From Eremophila alpestris peregrina (Eukaryota; Chordata; Aves; Passeriformes; Alaudidae): a stretch of DNA of 64,000 nucleotides. Shown piece by piece: positions 1 to 9,654 of this stretch. The notes under the pieces were generated by a model. The model was not told the origin of the DNA, made no database searches, and was given only the letters and a program-made list of their open reading frames with translations. Where the stretch lies: the NCBI GenBank assembly GCA_009792885.1, contig WMCF01000006.1, forward strand, positions 62,001 to 126,000, written 5' to 3'. The stretch's first letter is position 1. The number at the start of each line of letters is the position of its first letter. A program made the translations under genes and the position numbers.

Positions 1-3000
1 TTCTTCCCAGTGCTCCCTCCATAGTCAGTGGTGAGAAAAAACCGGACCTTCCAAATCACCCCAGCATGACTGCCTAAAACATCTGGGCTAGAGGGCCCTC
101 TGATGGGAATCCAATTCTTCCCATGAACAACGAGAACCTGTGTGACTGGCTGACATCAGGCACTTCCAGAGGACTAAAATGAGGTGAGGTGGATGCCATA
201 GGCACTGGGCAGTGCAGCCAGGGGCTATTTTAAAGCATAAGCTCTACCAGAGATCAGCTTTACACTTACATCCAGTATCTAAACATCTGTCTCAATATAT
301 CACCAATGCTATAACTCACCCTATCGTTACCCAAAGTTTTTGTCATCTTCAAAAGTCAACAGTATTAGCTGCATTTTTCACAGGTCATTTTTGGAAATGT
401 AAACCAATGCAGAAGTAAAAAATCAGCCTAAGTGGCACTCTCTTAAAGTGAATTTAATGATGTTTCCCTTTTTCATAAACATTTTTAAGCCTGCCATTTA
501 AGAAGTTTTGAAAACATTTAGTATGCATGGCTTTCATTTCATATGATTCAAATCATGCAGTTCCAATTGATACATTATGAAAGCCATAATTGGATGCTAT
601 TCTGCTTGTCAACCAGATTTCCAAGTTAGCATGATAAGATTTTCCAGGTTGATTGAAAATAATTAAATTATTTTCTTTTTAATTTCTATTAATTGAGTTT
701 CATATCAACTGCAGACTTTTTTACTAGGATCCCAGTTGAGCTGAGAAATCTATAATTACCTAGGTTATCACACTTATACATCAGTGTGTCCTTTTGTGCA
801 GCAACCTTGATTTGCTATAGGTCTTCCTGTAGAAGCCACCTGATGATTTAAATTATCCTAAGCACTTAGAATGCAGATTAGCCAACGTGCTAGGATGTTT
901 GCCAGAAAGTAAAGACCCAGAGATATGCTTATAAAGCTGTCTGAGTATAATCCAAACTTCTGTCTCTTTGACGGGGGTTCTATGACACCTTATTATAAAG
1001 ATACTTTTCTGGGTTTTAGTGGGTCTAGTGGTTTTCAAAGTGACCTAAGAAGCTGTAAGCAACCATCATTGGAATGCAGGCCTTTCCTCTAACAGTCTAC
1101 CAATGCATGTTACTTTTGCTTCTCTGTCCCAATATCTTTCTGTACACCTGTACATCAAATTGGAAAATCTGGGGGATTTTTTGATACTAAGACTAAAGTA
1201 AACATTTGATAATTCACAGAGCTAGGCCTCTGTTTTGGACCCCACAATGTTATTCCCATTTCTCTGACCTGAGAAAGAGACTTGCCTGTTCTGCTATAGA
1301 AATATTATTTTGCTTTTAGAACAAAGAGTGAAACCACCCCATGCTTTGTACAGGGAGAAACAGAGATGTACCCTGAGCATATGATAGGAGTTCTTCAGGG
1401 TTCCTCTTAGTATGTATCAAAGCACTGGTGGTGGAATCCACTTGCCTGTCTCCACCACTGTCTAGTTTATGAGGCCTCATGCTGTTTTGCTTGAGAATTC
1501 TCTAAGCAACCATGTGTCTCGGCTACCTAAACAGGAATTTCGTCTTATGTACCACAACAGTATGTACTCTTAAAAAAAAGAAAGGAAAAAAACCCAACCA
1601 AACAAACCTCACTTCTATGCCTTGGTCAGCTTGATGAAGTTTAAACTTACAGTCTCTATCAAGCCAAGGGAGCGTGTCAGCCAAACAGCTGTGGAGTGTT
1701 TAAGGCAAAAGCCTCTTTTACTCTTCGTTAAAGTTGGACCTTTGCAGCCAGGGAGGCATGGGGCCAGAGAGACTCTGTCTCTAGACCCAGGTCTTGGGAA
1801 GATCTATGAATTTTATATAAGCAAATTTATGTGGATGAAATTGAATACAGAAAGAGTAACAGCCTTGGAAATAGTGCCATTTCTTGACTGAACTGTGCAA
1901 CTGCTCAGATACTGTCAAAACACCTTTTATCTGACTTTTGGCTGGAAGGTAATCTGTCCTTCTTTCTCTTTCACCTTAAAATGGCCACTTATCCAAAGAG
2001 AATCAATTATGGGTTCCAGTATCCTGAATCTAAAAGAGGAGGGCCTGAATGCATTAAGAAAGGCAAGACTTCACCATGAGTTGTGGTAAAGGTCAGATAA
2101 GAGCTGGGGAGCTGGGATTCTATTGGCATTTTCTAGCAGTTCCTTGCAAGGTAGCTGGAGAGAGGCAGACAAAATGACTGGATGAACAGAGAACATCTCC
2201 CAGGCTCCCCAATACTCATTCACTCTGTGTCCTCTATTTGACTTTCTGTTTCTATTAGGATGATTGAATTGGCCACCTTCCCTCTGTTCACCCAGTTCCC
2301 CCCCCTGAAATGGGCACCTAAAATATGAGCACATCTGCTCACAAATGAAGCACTCTTGGAGCCTTTCCATTATCTACCACATGGGAGCAGGATTAGGTTC
2401 GCTGTCAGTTTTGGGGAACATGAAAGGGATAAAGAAGCATGAATTATGCATAACAGAATCGCCCCCCTACTGGTTTCTTAAGACATACAAGATGTTTCAG
2501 TCCCATTGTCATCCTAGCATGCTCTTGGAGAAAATGCTTCACGCAGCCAGAGGCAGTCCTCACAGTGTAGCAGGACTCATCCGAGACTCCTGATACAGCA
2601 CCATATTAACATTCTTCTCCTAATGACGTATGTTTTGTGTTGTTAAAGACCTGGCAGCATGTAACAGTTTGTTAGACTGGCTAAGAATGCATTAAATGTT
2701 GTAAGAAATAAACTGAGTGGGGAAAAATTTATTAGCGAACTGTTAAAACCTGAGTGGCTTTTGGTCGTTTTTATTTTTTTTCCTGCATCTTCCTTTTGCT
2801 TATTTTCATTGCAGCTAATTGAAAGAAAAAGAGTATTAAACTAGCAATCTGATCACAACCCTCACATACCTTTGGTTTAGACCTAAACTCTTCCAGGCAG
2901 TAATACAGTCTTTTAATACCAGACCCAGTTTAATGAGGGTCTAAATTAGTAAGAACTAACATTTTATGAAAGGCTTTGGACAGTGCTTGGCATGACAGAA

Positions 3001-3059
3001 GAAGCCCATATATTTCTCCCAGGGACAACTGCGGGTTATCACCAGCTGTCCCACTAAGT
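1..3059. other. 5' flank of PDGFD, no gene recognised
   Basis: AT-rich unique sequence with short chance ORFs only (longest about 99 codons, no recognisable motifs). An A-rich patch lies at 1571-1607. I see no CR1 3' end, LTR, exon or RNA gene. Distal enhancers could be present but cannot be recognised by eye. Confidence 0.6.
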
Positions 3060-3091
3060 CTCCTCACCCGCCCTGGCACAGCTTGGAGATT

Positions 3092-3098
3092 TGAGTCA
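3092..3098 (+). promoter_or_regulatory. Consensus AP-1 (TRE) site
   Basis: TGAGTCA is a perfect AP-1 (Fos/Jun) recognition sequence. It lies at the upstream edge of the CpG island, about 790 bases before the PDGFD start codon. A 7-bp match occurs often by chance, so its promoter-edge position is the main support. Confidence 0.3.
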
Positions 3099-3434
3099 TT
3101 CGGCCCAGCGATGACTTTTACGTGGCCACCGCGAGCCCGAGGGTGACGGGACCCCGGGAGCGTGGCCCATGTGCTGGCGGAGAGCCCTTGGCACACATCT
3201 CCCCTCCTAGCCACCCCGCGGGATCCCAGCGTTCACTCCGCACGGAGGACAGCCCCCTCCTCACACCATCCCTCCTGCCACTTTCTGCCCGGAGTGGAGA
3301 CGGCGCAGCCGGCAGCGCAGGGAGGGCCCGGGCACCGCTCCCGCCTCTTCCCCCGGGCCCCCTTTCCTGCCCCGGCCCCCGGCAGGGAGAGCGGGTCGCT
3401 CCCGGCGCTGCAGAGCCCGGCGGCGGTTCCCGCG

Positions 3435-3467
3435 GCGGGCGGGGCGGTGCGGGGCGGTGCGGGGCGC
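3435..3467 (+). promoter_or_regulatory. Clustered GC boxes in a 10-bp tandem repeat
   Basis: The 10-mer GGGGCGGTGC occurs at 3441-3450 and 3451-3460, and its first six bases recur at 3461. A further CGGGCGGGGCGG overlap starts at 3435. GGGCGG is the core bound by Sp1/KLF factors, which commonly position initiation in CpG-island promoters. The location, roughly 420-450 bases upstream of the PDGFD start codon, suits a core or proximal promoter. Binding is inferred, not shown. Confidence 0.55.
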
Positions 3468-3630
3468 GGTGCAGCCCGGCGGCGGCCGCGGGGGAGCGCG
3501 GCTGCGGCAGCCCCCGCCTGCTCCTGGGGCACGGCCGTGCTGGACAAGGGGAGTGGGCGGCGGTCCCGGCCCGGGCGCTCCGCACCTCTGCCGAGTTTGG
3601 CCGGCCCAGAAGAGCAGCCGAGAGTTCAGC

Positions 3631-3663
3631 ATGCAGGAAGTTTTGAGGCAGCTCGGAGAGTAA
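3631..3663 (+). other. Possible upstream ORF in the PDGFD 5' leader (10 codons)
   Basis: An ATG at 3631 opens a 10-codon frame (MQEVLRQLGE) that stops at TAA 3661-3663, 223 bases before the PDGFD ATG. It has A at -3 and C at +4 (ttcagcATGc), which makes it a better start context than the main ATG. If transcription starts upstream of 3631, ribosomes would meet this uORF first and reach PDGFD only by leaky scanning or reinitiation. No other ATG lies between it and the main start. Its presence in the mRNA is unproven because the start site is unknown. Confidence 0.45.
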
Positions 3664-3886
3664 CGCGGCGGCGGTGACCGCTGCTTCGCGTGCTCCGGCG
3701 TTTTGCGCCTTTTTTTGCGGGGACTGTGCCTTCCCCCCCCACCGCATACAACTCCCCCAAACACACAAGCAGCCCGCAACAGTCAAAAAGTCCGGTAAGG
3801 GAGAACACGAGCGAGGGAAGCACCCTCAGCAGGAGAGGAGAGCCCGTTTCTTCGCAGAGGCACGGTCCCGCTCGCAGCTGGTCCCA

Positions 3887-4016
3887 ATGCAGCTGCTCAT
3901 CCTCCTCCTGCTCTACGCCGTCGTCTGTGCGAACTTCTGCAGCCGTCAGGGCACCACCGCCCCTGCCCAGAGCGGATCTATAAAAGCCCTGCGGGCTTCC
4001 AACATAAGGCGAGATG
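3887..4016 (+). CDS. PDGFD: PDGFD coding exon 1 (signal peptide and N-terminus; partial CDS)
   Basis: Encodes the first 43 residues, plus one base of the next codon, of a secreted PDGF-family growth factor. Mature PDGF-D is a latent dimer with a CUB domain and a C-terminal cystine-knot domain; once cleaved it signals mainly through PDGFR-beta. Only the N-terminus is here. It starts MQLLILLLLY, a hydrophobic core typical of a signal peptide. The blocks CANFCS, SIKALR and RRD align in order and spacing with my memory of human PDGF-D, whose exon 1 also ends after RRD (41 residues in human, 43 here). The exon ends at 4016 before GTAAGT, phase 1. The start is the only ATG between the uORF stop (3663) and the conserved block, so it is the best choice, but its context is weak (C at -3 and C at +4). 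The CUB and growth-factor exons lie beyond the window. No competing gene identity fits. Confidence 0.93.
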
Positions 4017-4442
4017 GTAAGTGTCCTGCTGCTTTATTTATTCCCAAGGGCTACTTTTGCGGGGAAGCCTCGCCTCGGGGCTGCCGCTCCCCTGTCCCGG
4101 GACCGAGGGCTGCGTGCCCAGAGGACGACTGCGGTCGGTCCGGGTGGGGTCCCGTCCCGGGGCGTCAGCCAGGTCGTGGGGTCTGTCTCCGGGGTCCGGT
4201 CCCGGAGGCCAGTCCGGGAGCGTGTGGCCAGATGGCAGGAGGGGGATGTGGGCTGAGGGGGCGACTCTGCCCGGCGGCTGCACCTCCGGGCGGTCCCGAA
4301 CTTCTCGGGGCAACTTCGAGGAGGTCTCATGGGAGTCGGCGGTACTCCCAGCGTGCCCTTTGGGCTCCCCTCGCCGCTGACAACGCCGAGTGCCCGGTCC
4401 TGGCTGCCCAGGCGGGCCCCGCCGGGCGTCCCTCGTCACCCC

Positions 4443-4825
4443 TGGGCCCGTGTCCCCCGTGTGCCTGCGGTGTGCCGGCGGCGGAACACACCTGTGGGCC
4501 CGTGTCCCCCGTGTGCCTGCGGTGTGCCGGCGGCGGAACACACCNNNNNNNNNNNNNNNNNNNNNNNNNNNNNNNNNNNNNNNNNNNNNNNNNNNNNNNN
4601 NNNNNNNNNNNNNNNNNNNNNNNNNNNNNNNNNNNNNNNNNNNNNNNNNNNNNNNNNNNNNNNNNNNNNNNNNNNNNNNNNNNNNNNNNNNNNNNNNNNN
4701 NNNNNNNNNNNNNNNNNNNNNNNNCCTGGGCCCGTGTCCCCCGTGTGCCTGTGAGGTGCCGGCGGCGGGGCACACCCCTGGGCCCGTGTGCCCTGTGTGC
4801 CTGCGGTGTGCCGGCGCCAGGGCAG
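4443..4825. repeat. 52-bp GC-rich minisatellite in PDGFD intron 1
   Basis: Repeat units beginning TGGGCCCGTGT start at 4443, 4495, 4727 and 4779. Both measurable spacings (4443 to 4495 and 4727 to 4779) are exactly 52 bp. The first two units are nearly identical; the right-hand units carry substitutions (for example CCTGTGAGG for CCTGCGGTG), and the last decays after about 40 bases. The middle of the array is replaced by Ns. The minus strand of the unit is rich in G runs (GGGGG, GGG), so strong secondary structure or G-quadruplexes are plausible. Confidence 0.9.
4545..4724. other. Assembly gap (180 Ns) inside the minisatellite
   Basis: 180 unresolved bases interrupt the 52-bp tandem array. 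Identical or near-identical units border both sides, so the gap almost certainly contains more copies. Apparent ORFs running through the gap are meaningless. Confidence 0.98.
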
Positions 4826-5335
4826 AGCGGGGCGAGCGGCGGCTTTGTGGCGCTCCGGCTGCAGCGGCGCCGCTGCGGGGGCTCTCAGGGGCCGTGTGTC
4901 GGGGGAGCCGCCGTCGCCCCACGGCTCCTTGGCGGGAGCGGGATCTTTTCCCGGCCCTGCCACAGCCTCGCCTCCTTCGACTTCTCTAAGGGCTAGCGGC
5001 GTGCTGCTCGCCGGGTTGGGGGACTTCCTCGACCGGAGGGTCTGAGCTTGGTCAGGGCTTGGTGTTCCCCTGGATCTGCTGGGCACTGTTCCACCTCGCC
5101 CCTTGAGATGGTCGAGGATGGTGGGCACCCATCAGGGCGGCAGCGGGCTCCCGGACACCGCCCGCCCCGTAGGAAGGGTGTTCTCAGCCTGAACTCCGGT
5201 GTGGTTCCCTCCGGAACCCGCCGGCAGAGGATGGCGACAGCCGAGGCGCTGCCCAGGGTCTGCAGCGCGGCAATGCGGGACGCCTCGAGTGAACGTGGGT
5301 CGTGTGCCGTGGCCCAACGGGGAATGAATGAATGG

Positions 5336-8300
5336 GGAGACTGCATGAAAATAGCGCTGCTGAAATTCACCTCTAAAATCAACGACTTTCAGTTTGGGAA
5401 AAGTGGTGGGCCTCTGGCCAGGGAGCAACCTGGTGTGTTCCAGCCTCACGTGGGAGAACTTGCTCTTGCACGTTGCCATGTACCTTCTTACACGGCGAAA
5501 TGCAGGATGTTCTCCTTGCAAATGAACAGAGAAAACATCAGTCTTCAAGTTAACATCTTCCAGTTGACAGCATTTATATATTTTATAAACCCTTTTCAAA
5601 AACCCAGTCACTTGAGACATTTCCAAGACTGTATTTGCCAGTGTTTATTTTTCAGCATGTATACAATGCATGTAATGGGTTTACAGTTGATTTAGGAAGA
5701 TGTTTTTGTTTAAAGTTTGAAGCCATATTGAACTGAATGTTTTATATGCCTTTCCTAGTCACTGAAAGAAGACTTAGAGAAGGTGGAGGATTTTTTTGTT
5801 AGAATGGAAACGCTGAGTCAGAAAGCAGGACAGAATTGCAGTTCTTTTTGATACAGAAGATGTCAAATTTAATCTCATTAAAGAAAAAAAGTATGTGTTT
5901 GTGATAAAAGTACGTATCTGTTATTTCTGTTTAATTCTTTAAATTTTTCTATATTTTATCAACTTCATGACTTCTTAGCCTGCCATCTTCATAGAAGAAC
6001 TGAGACCATCTCTGACCTAACCTCAGCAAACTTCCATTCAGCTCAAACTTCAAGCAGGCATTTTCAATGAAAACTTACGTGCTTAGAACATGAAAACATG
6101 TATTACTCTGATCTTCTCTGTATAGTCAATGAAGAAATCATTAACTCCTAATATAAATAAAATTTTCATATTAATAGCAGTATGATGGGTGTTTTACTCC
6201 TCAGAAGACTTCCTGTGGTGAAATTGCTTCTTGGACTGATGAAGAGAACAGGCCTCTGAAATGATTAGTTTATTGCTATCTTCTTAGTTGTGATAATTCA
6301 ACAATTTGATTAAGCTCTGTACCTTTAAAATTTTCCGAGGCAACTTGCAGTGGTTGATTTTTGTGGGTACCAGGTGGACTAATACTGGGGCTGTTGGAAG
6401 GTGGCAGATCTATATGTAGTAACATCCTACCTTTCATCTTTGCTGGGACATGTGTTAGTGAGCCTTGCAGCCTACAGTGAACGTGCCCATGCTGAAGTCT
6501 GACACTTCTGCGGTTCTTGAGTAGATGTTATTGACACACTGAAGAAGTCACAGACTTTGATGAAGACCACATGCAGACCCTTAGCTTGCTGCAGCCTTGC
6601 TCTCTCCCTGTACTTGGGAACCCTGTTGCTTTTTCTGTGCAAAGGACCATGTGTTCTGGCTGTGGCCAGTGGAGCTGGATGTGGGGTTGCAACATTTAAA
6701 GCAGATCAGCTGCTGATCCCCCTGATTTTACTCAAATGAAACTGTTGCTTGATTGAGGGTCTATATTTGTGGAGCCAAAGGTTTTGAGCAGTATTCCAAA
6801 TGTTCCATGCATGTGACAAGCTCACAAGCAAATGCTTAGACCACAGTTGGCTGTAGGCCACTAATAGTATTTCTGTCTTTTATAATTCACAGTGGTGTTT
6901 TTGTGTTGTTTTGGTGTGAAGTAATGATATGGAACAGCATGAAAGACATCTGAGTTGTGTTGCTGAGTCAGACAGTATTTTTTGCTTTGTAAATATTTGC
7001 AGACATGACAATACAGAATGGGATCTGAGAGTACATGATACGTTAGGGTAAATGTGTACAACAGTCTCTCAAAACACACAGCAAAGATAAAAAGTAGTTT
7101 ATTATTGTGTTCTGGGGTAATGATCATGATTTTAAGGTTGTGAAATTAAAAGAGATACTGAAGAGGAAACAAGGCCCATTCAGCTTCAAAAATATCTTGG
7201 GAAGTCCAATACCACCTGCACATTTTATAAAAAAAAATAAAAAATCCTTTGAGTTCCAGTTTTCTGTTGCTTGCAGGCAGGATAAACTAGTGATACTGTG
7301 TACACAGGGTTTATTATGGAGGCTTGGTCTTGCTTCCAGCCAAACCAAACCTTTGCCATGTGCATGATTCAATATTGTCTTCTTTCAGACTAAAAGAAGT
7401 TGGCTTATTTGTAATTGCTCTTACTTAAGACTGAAGTTGATCTGATAAGAAATCTATAGATGAGGGCAGCACATACAAAAAATTGCCATTTAATGACTAC
7501 CAAACCTAACCAGTCTGTACTTTCTGCTGAAGATATTAAGATTATAAATAACTTGCTTACAAGACATCCTCTTGTCCTAGTTGAAGGACAGTCATTGATG
7601 GCTCAGCAGTCCACTGTAGCACTAATCAATTTTTTAAAGTGTCCTGGAGGTGCCAGCAACATTTATAGTACAAGTACTGGTATTCACTAAGAGTGTTTAT
7701 TAATGCTATTAAGTTAAGTACTTTGAAGTTCATCAGAATAGCACAGAGGTTTTCCAGATGATTCCATTGTTCCATTTTGATTCAGTTTCCCAGTTGGCAG
7801 GTAATACTGCCTAATTACAAGAAGTCTGATTTCTCCTATTTCTGTTGTTTATATGTACTTGGAGATGAAAAGTAGAAGATAAAAGGTGCTAAATAATATT
7901 ATTTACTATATAATGTCTACTGAAACATCACATGCTTTTTCTTATCAGTTATTGAACAAACATCTGCTTATTCTAGGAAAGTATGCCTAGTCTGTATCTT
8001 CAGACTAAGCATCACCCTACATATTTTAAACTTGAAACTCCAGAGTTTAAAGAAAAGACAGAACAGAACAGACAGCATAGTGGCAGGTCATTTCAGTATG
8101 TAAACAACTGAAAGCCATGGAATCAGTATCTTCTGATGTGGATTTGAAACCATAACATCAGATGACTTGAGATAAGATTCTGTGCTCTTGTGGTTTTCAT
8201 TACGACTAAAAAATAAAAAATAATAAAAAAGAAAAGGAATTTTCAAACTTTGCTTTGCTTTATAATTCTGGGGAGCTGCCAACAGCTTTTGGCTCTTTAA

Positions 8301-8490
8301 GGGCCTGTCCAAATGGATTTGTGCCATTAACTCTACTGTCTTCTTCCCTGTATTGGCTGATACTTAATCACGGGGAAAAATATATAGTGCTTTGGGTGGT
8401 ATTCTCTCACCAAATAAATGTTAAGTGTCTGCTCTTGGGAGAAGATTGTGTTGTTTCCTGCTTTTTGGTTGTTTGATTGGTTGGTTTTTT
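5336..8490. other. Intronic unique sequence, nothing recognised
   Basis: AT-rich intron downstream of the CpG island. Only short chance ORFs are present, and no repeat family was recognised. The AT-rich patch near 8209-8236 is low complexity. Confidence 0.6.
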
Positions 8491-8769
8491 AAGGAGGGTA
8501 GGTTTAGATTAAATGCCTTAAGGTCCCTTCCAACCCAAGCTATTCTATGATTCTGTGATTTTTTGGTGTTAGGAGAAATTCTTTACTGTAGATGTAGTGA
8601 GGCACTGGCCCAGATTGCCCAGAGGTCTGTTCAGGGGGTTTAATTGAGCTAATCTAGTGCAAAGTGTCCCTGCTCATGGCTGGGGGATTGGAACTAGATG
8701 ACCTCCAAGGTTCCTTTCAACCCAAACCATTCCATAATTCTATGATTGTATGTTTCCATGATTCTGTGA
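8491..8769 (+). mobile_element. CR1 LINE 3' fragment, with a second CR1 3' end nested in it
   Basis: The outer element reads GGTTTAGATT (8501-8510), resumes at about 8568 (GTTAGGAGAAATTC), continues through the CR1 3' UTR (GAGGCACTGG, GTCCCTGCTCATGG), and ends with AACCCAAACCATTCCATAATTCTATGATT. That is the typical CR1 3' end followed by decayed ATTCTATG units. The 8511-8567 interval is itself a CR1 3' end (AGGTCCCTTCCAACCCAAGC, then TATTCTATGATTCTG). The element is strongly 5' truncated, as is usual for CR1, and has no coding capacity. Confidence 0.85.
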
Positions 8770-9654
8770 AATGTGTCTGGTATCACTAGTAGTACGGACC
8801 ATCACTTTTGGAATGCACTTTTATTGAGTTCTTTTATAATGGGCTTATATACATTTTTTTGAGGACTGTGGTAACATAAAATTGTGTCAATAGTAAAATA
8901 GCCAAAATAAAGTGATTTTAATAGTCTTTATTTCCCTGTTTTCTAGATTTTGTATAGAAATGTGTATTTCTGGCTTCATCAGTTTAAAAAAAAGCATTAC
9001 TAATTTCCCTGCAGTAATGCACTTTGGTCTACAATTATCTGACTTTGATGAAGTCTCTTATCTGTATAATTAACAGTTTGGACTGAAATATCAAAGGATA
9101 TTGATCAGAATTCCAACCCTGACTCAGCAGCAACTGCATAGAGGAATTCTCTAAAGGAACTTGAAATATGTTTTATCAGGCAGATGTATATCATAGTGAA
9201 AGTCACTATAAATTCTTCAGACAGACTCTTGAAACTTCTTGGTTTTCATTTGGGGCTCTTTTAAGTATTACTGTGAAATTGAATTAGGCCAGCTAATTCT
9301 TAAAAGGCTGGAAGAGAAAACGACAGTTGTATTGCTTTGATTTGTAGAAACTGAACAGTGCTGAAAATCTAGAATAATGTTGGGAGTTTTTTTTCCACTG
9401 TTGTTCCACAGAGATGTTGTATTTCATAAAACATCTAGGAATAGGCACAAATAGAAAATTCTCAGGGGATCATTAGTGCAGTAATATTGATAATGTGATT
9501 AACTTTGACCATCTTCATAATGCCTTTGAAGTCAAGGGGTTCAAGTTGTATAGGACAGTGCAATGAGAAAGCTCAAATAGCTTATATGTAAATGAGGCAA
9601 GTAAAAAAACCTTGGTTTCTATGAACCAAGTGTCCCAAGTATTTGCAAAATTAG
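8770..9654. other. Intronic unique sequence, nothing recognised
   Basis: AT-rich stretch between two CR1 elements. No ORF of note and no repeat family recognised. Confidence 0.55.

Larger units (their letters stand above)
3060..5335. promoter_or_regulatory. PDGFD: CpG island spanning the PDGFD promoter, exon 1 and start of intron 1
   Basis: G+C and CpG frequency rise abruptly near 3060 and fall back to AT-rich, CpG-poor sequence near 5335. The densest part is about 3300-3660 (5' flank and UTR) and 4060-4980 (intron). The island surrounds the coding start of PDGFD, which fits a TATA-less CpG-island promoter; I see no convincing TATA box. The transcription start cannot be placed exactly, but should lie upstream of 3887, probably within 3400-3700. 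The island also produces many long overlapping ORFs on both strands that are composition artefacts. Confidence 0.85.

Noticed and set aside
3118..3786. Long minus-strand ORFs (up to 222 codons) in the CpG island
   Set aside because: Low-complexity Ala/Pro/Arg/Gly translations overlap other long frames on both strands, as expected where GC content makes stop codons rare. A divergent promoter transcript is possible, but no protein is supported.
3795..3800. GTAAGG resembling a splice donor in the 5' leader
   Set aside because: A single 6-base match without any acceptor evidence; the flanking leader and coding frame make better sense as continuous exon.
3674..4996. 440-codon open frame running from the 5' leader through exon 1, the donor and the N gap
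   Set aside because: It has no ATG before 3887, crosses a consensus splice donor at 4017 and passes through unknown bases. Only 3887-4016 is supported as coding.
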